Assembly (NCBI RefSeq): GCF_003399645.1
Contig: NZ_NBXD01000025.1
Span: 81,147-145,146 of the forward strand
Reading direction: 5' to 3'
Length of the DNA: 64,000 nt
Source: Subtercola boreus
Lineage (GTDB): Bacteria > Actinomycetota > Actinomycetes > Actinomycetales > Microbacteriaceae
Numbering within the stretch: position 1 is the first letter of the stretch; each line of letters starts with the position of its first letter. The translations under genes were made by a program, and so were the position numbers. Shown here one piece after another: positions 62,239 through 64,000 of the stretch. The notes beneath the pieces were generated by a model. The model made no database searches, was not told the DNA's origin, and saw only the letters and a list, made by a program, of their open reading frames with translations.

Positions 62239-62817
62239 ATGAGCAGATGGGAGCCGAACGCGCGTGACCGCCTCGAGCGGGCGGCTCTCGAGCTGTTTGA
62301 CGAGCAGGGCTTTGCGGAGACGACCGTTCCGCAGATCACGGCCCGCGCTGGCCTGACGACGCGCACGTTCTTTCGTCACTTCTCTGACAAACGCGAAGTG
62401 CTGTTCGGTGGAGAGGTGGATGTTCCCTCCCTCGCCGCCCGCATGATCACCGAGGCCCCGGCCTTTCTCACCCCTCTTCAGATCATCGCCGGCGGGTTCG
62501 ACGCGGTCGCCGCAGCCCAGTTCACCGGCGGGATGGAACGCTTTGTCGCTCGCAAGAAGATCATCGAGCAGGACGCTGGGCTGCGCGAACGAGAGCTGCA
62601 GAAGCAGGCCGCGCTCTCCGACGCGATCCAGCAGAGCTTTCGCGACCGGGGTGTCGACGACCTCACGGCGGCGCTCGTGGCTCACACAACGGTGACCGTC
62701 TTCAGCGTCTCGATCGGTCGGTGGATGAGCCTGGGGGGCGAGACTCCGCTGCCCGATCTGCTGCGGGAGACGCTCGATTCGCTCCGGTCGATCATGGTCG
62801 AACCGGTCTGGCCCTAG
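62239..62817 (+). CDS. TetR-family transcriptional regulator
   Basis: 192-residue regulator. The HTH region is DRLERAALELFDEQGFAETTVPQITARAGLTTRTFFRHFSDKREVLF, the standard TetR N-terminus. The C-terminal domain is helical and ligand-binding. Two operators with arms TGATG(G/A)CAT lie between it and the divergent dehydrogenase gene, its likely target along with itself. The inducer is unknown, perhaps an electrophile or quinone given the target. Confidence 0.92.
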   Translation: MSRWEPNARDRLERAALELFDEQGFAETTVPQITARAGLTTRTFFRHFSDKREVLFGGEVDVPSLAARMITEAPAFLTPLQIIAGGFDAVAAAQFTGGMERFVARKKIIEQDAGLRERELQKQAALSDAIQQSFRDRGVDDLTAALVAHTTVTVFSVSIGRWMSLGGETPLPDLLRETLDSLRSIMVEPVWP

Positions 62818-62922
62818 AGGATTCACGCTCTGCTTAAAACTCTCAGAAAGTATTTTGGAAACTGGTCTGTTTCGGGGTGTTTTTGCTGAGGTAATGTCAG
62901 TGGTTGGTGTTTGACTGGAGTC

Positions 62923-64000
62923 ATGACCAAGGCACCCACACCACCTCCGCCGACTGATGTCGCGTCGGCGATTGTGGGGTGCGTGGATGCTCTTCTGAGC
63001 CTGGGCGTTTTGGATCCGTCTTCGGGTGCCGGGGCTGCCGCGCCCACCGGGCTTGCCACTGGTGAGTTGATGGCTGGTGTGGTGCAGGTGGAGTACCTGG
63101 AACGGTTGGTCACATCGTTGCGTCTGCGCCTGGCGGGGGAGGTGGCTGAGAGGTGCAGACCCGAGCTCGGCGAAGAGGGGTTGTCGAAGGCGTCGAACTT
63201 CACTACCCCTGCCGGGTTTTTGGCCGCGAATACGGGTACGAGTGAGCACACGGCGAAGAAGCTGATGAAGGTCGGTGGGGAGCTTCGTGTCACGATGTCG
63301 CTGTGTGGCCTGCCGAACCTCCCGGCGTTCTCTCACGTCGCCGAAGCGGTCGGGCTCGGAGCGATCGGTCTCGACGTGGCGACGGTGATCACGACCCGGC
63401 TCGGCCGGGTGGCGAAAAGTACGGGGTTCACGGATGCCCTGATCGAGGCCGAAGCCCAGTTGGTGTCTCTGGCGCAAGAGTCGTTGGGGGGCCAGTGCTA
63501 TTCCGCAGACGTCATCGACTGTTTCGCGGTACGGATGATCGCGCATCTCGACCCCGACGGCACAGAGCCCACCGAGGCGCAACTGCACGACAGACGCCAC
63601 CTGACCTTGGTCACGGAGAAGACCGGGATGACGAAACTTACCGGGCTGCTGCCACCTACGGCGGCCGGTCACCTCCGGGCGGCGTTGGAGCCGTTCACGA
63701 GCCCTCGCATCCCCACCTTCACTTCCGACCCGACCCAGCCCGGCGCCCCCGACCCGGCCGATGATGACGAAGTCGACCCGCTGCTCCGTGACACCCGCAC
63801 CAGGGGTCAGAAGCTCGCCGACGGTCTCCTGCAACTCGTCACCACCGCGGCAGGGCTCCCGTCGATGCCGCGCCTGAACGGGGCCGCACCCACCGTCAAC
63901 GTGCACGCCACCCTCGACGACATCATCTCCGGCCGGGGTGTCGGCTGGATCGACGGTCTCACCGAACCCGTGCCTGCGAGCACGATCGAAACCCTCCTCT
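62923..64000 (+). CDS. DUF222 / HNH endonuclease family protein (13E12-type, 3' partial)
   Basis: Open from ATG 62923, behind GGAG, to the window end (359 residues seen). The DUF222 domain is visible: VVQVEYLERLVTSLRLRLAGEVAER, TTPAGFLAANTGTSEHTAKKLMKVG and DRRHLTLVTEKTGMTKLTGLLPPTAAGHLRAALEP. In the family an HNH nuclease motif follows further downstream, beyond this window. Members occur in many copies in Microbacteriaceae and mycobacteria and often behave as repetitive, possibly mobile, elements. A TAATGT box at 62892-62897 may be its -10. Confidence 0.87.
   Translation, partial: MTKAPTPPPPTDVASAIVGCVDALLSLGVLDPSSGAGAAAPTGLATGELMAGVVQVEYLERLVTSLRLRLAGEVAERCRPELGEEGLSKASNFTTPAGFLAANTGTSEHTAKKLMKVGGELRVTMSLCGLPNLPAFSHVAEAVGLGAIGLDVATVITTRLGRVAKSTGFTDALIEAEAQLVSLAQESLGGQCYSADVIDCFAVRMIAHLDPDGTEPTEAQLHDRRHLTLVTEKTGMTKLTGLLPPTAAGHLRAALEPFTSPRIPTFTSDPTQPGAPDPADDDEVDPLLRDTRTRGQKLADGLLQLVTTAAGLPSMPRLNGAAPTVNVHATLDDIISGRGVGWIDGLTEPVPASTIETLL

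Noticed and set aside
62923..64000. Mobile element boundary at the DUF222 gene
   Set aside because: No terminal inverted repeats or target duplication can be seen, and the gene is cut by the window end.

Overview
The window is GC-rich (roughly 68-70%) and gene-dense. Genes often overlap by ATGA or GTGA, and many start directly behind a TANNNT -10 box with no Shine-Dalgarno. The content points to an actinobacterium of the family Microbacteriaceae: a DUF7882 protein, a DUF222/HNH (13E12-type) protein, DUF6457, Nei2-type glycosylase, Cds1-type cysteine desulfhydrase, F420/FMN luciferase-like oxidoreductases and LAxTG cell-wall proteins. No rRNA, tRNA, CRISPR array or insertion sequence was seen. 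The first and last genes run off the window.

Layout. 1-2335: end of an acyl-CoA synthetase plus two DUF202 membrane proteins. 2416-6070: small genes and a secreted, sortase-type surface protein with a ricin-like N-terminus and a possible aerolysin-like module. 6060-9661: a two-component system (membrane protein, histidine kinase, LuxR-type regulator) and a thioesterase. 9679-12598: flavin reductase, LtrA, luciferase-like oxidoreductase. 12612-15929: a defence-like pair, a GmrSD-family protein and a CD-NTase-like protein, both with altered catalytic residues. 16049-16822: a 2OG-oxygenase-like protein behind a DtxR/IdeR-type iron box. 17103-19699: RsbQ-like hydrolase overlapping a PAS-GGDEF-EAL protein. 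19772-25488: molybdenum-cofactor block (moeA, DUF6457, mobA, fdhD, FdhF/YdeP-type oxidoreductase). 25602-26366: a heliorhodopsin homologue without the retinal-binding lysine. 26480-34879: mixed housekeeping and redox genes, including an OYE, Nei2, a zinc-ribbon/Vsr-like nuclease, a 5'-3' exonuclease, a PPOX-type protein and a lipoprotein.

34964-35751 holds an alanyl-tRNA synthetase fragment cut short by palindromic and minisatellite repeats. 35752-39893 carries enoyl-CoA hydratase, an EamA exporter divergent from a CGNR regulator, a DUF1348 protein, a GntR regulator and an F420-dependent-type reductase. 40091-45714 contains a 1235-residue surface protein with about 88 Gly-Thr-Thr-Thr-(Pro/Ala) repeats, and an HTTM/DUF5819 pair. 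45883-52698 is metabolic (SDR, APC permease, DUF3224, GNAT, Cds1, cupin, amidotransferase-like, creatininase). 52740-54236 is a third LAxTG protein, a YVTN/YncE beta-propeller. 54280-61005 is a purine-nucleoside salvage and ABC-uptake cluster (adenosine deaminase, DeoD, double permease, ATPase, binding lipoprotein) opposite a LacI regulator, with a LacI-type operator between. 60995-62817 is a dehydrogenase divergent from a TetR regulator, with two matching operators between them. 62923-64000 is the start of a DUF222 protein.

Two themes stand out. Several proteins keep their fold signature but have lost key catalytic or cofactor residues (heliorhodopsin, CD-NTase, GmrD domain, GGDEF domain). 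Short tandem repeats also sit repeatedly at the 3' ends of genes, often including the stop codon.
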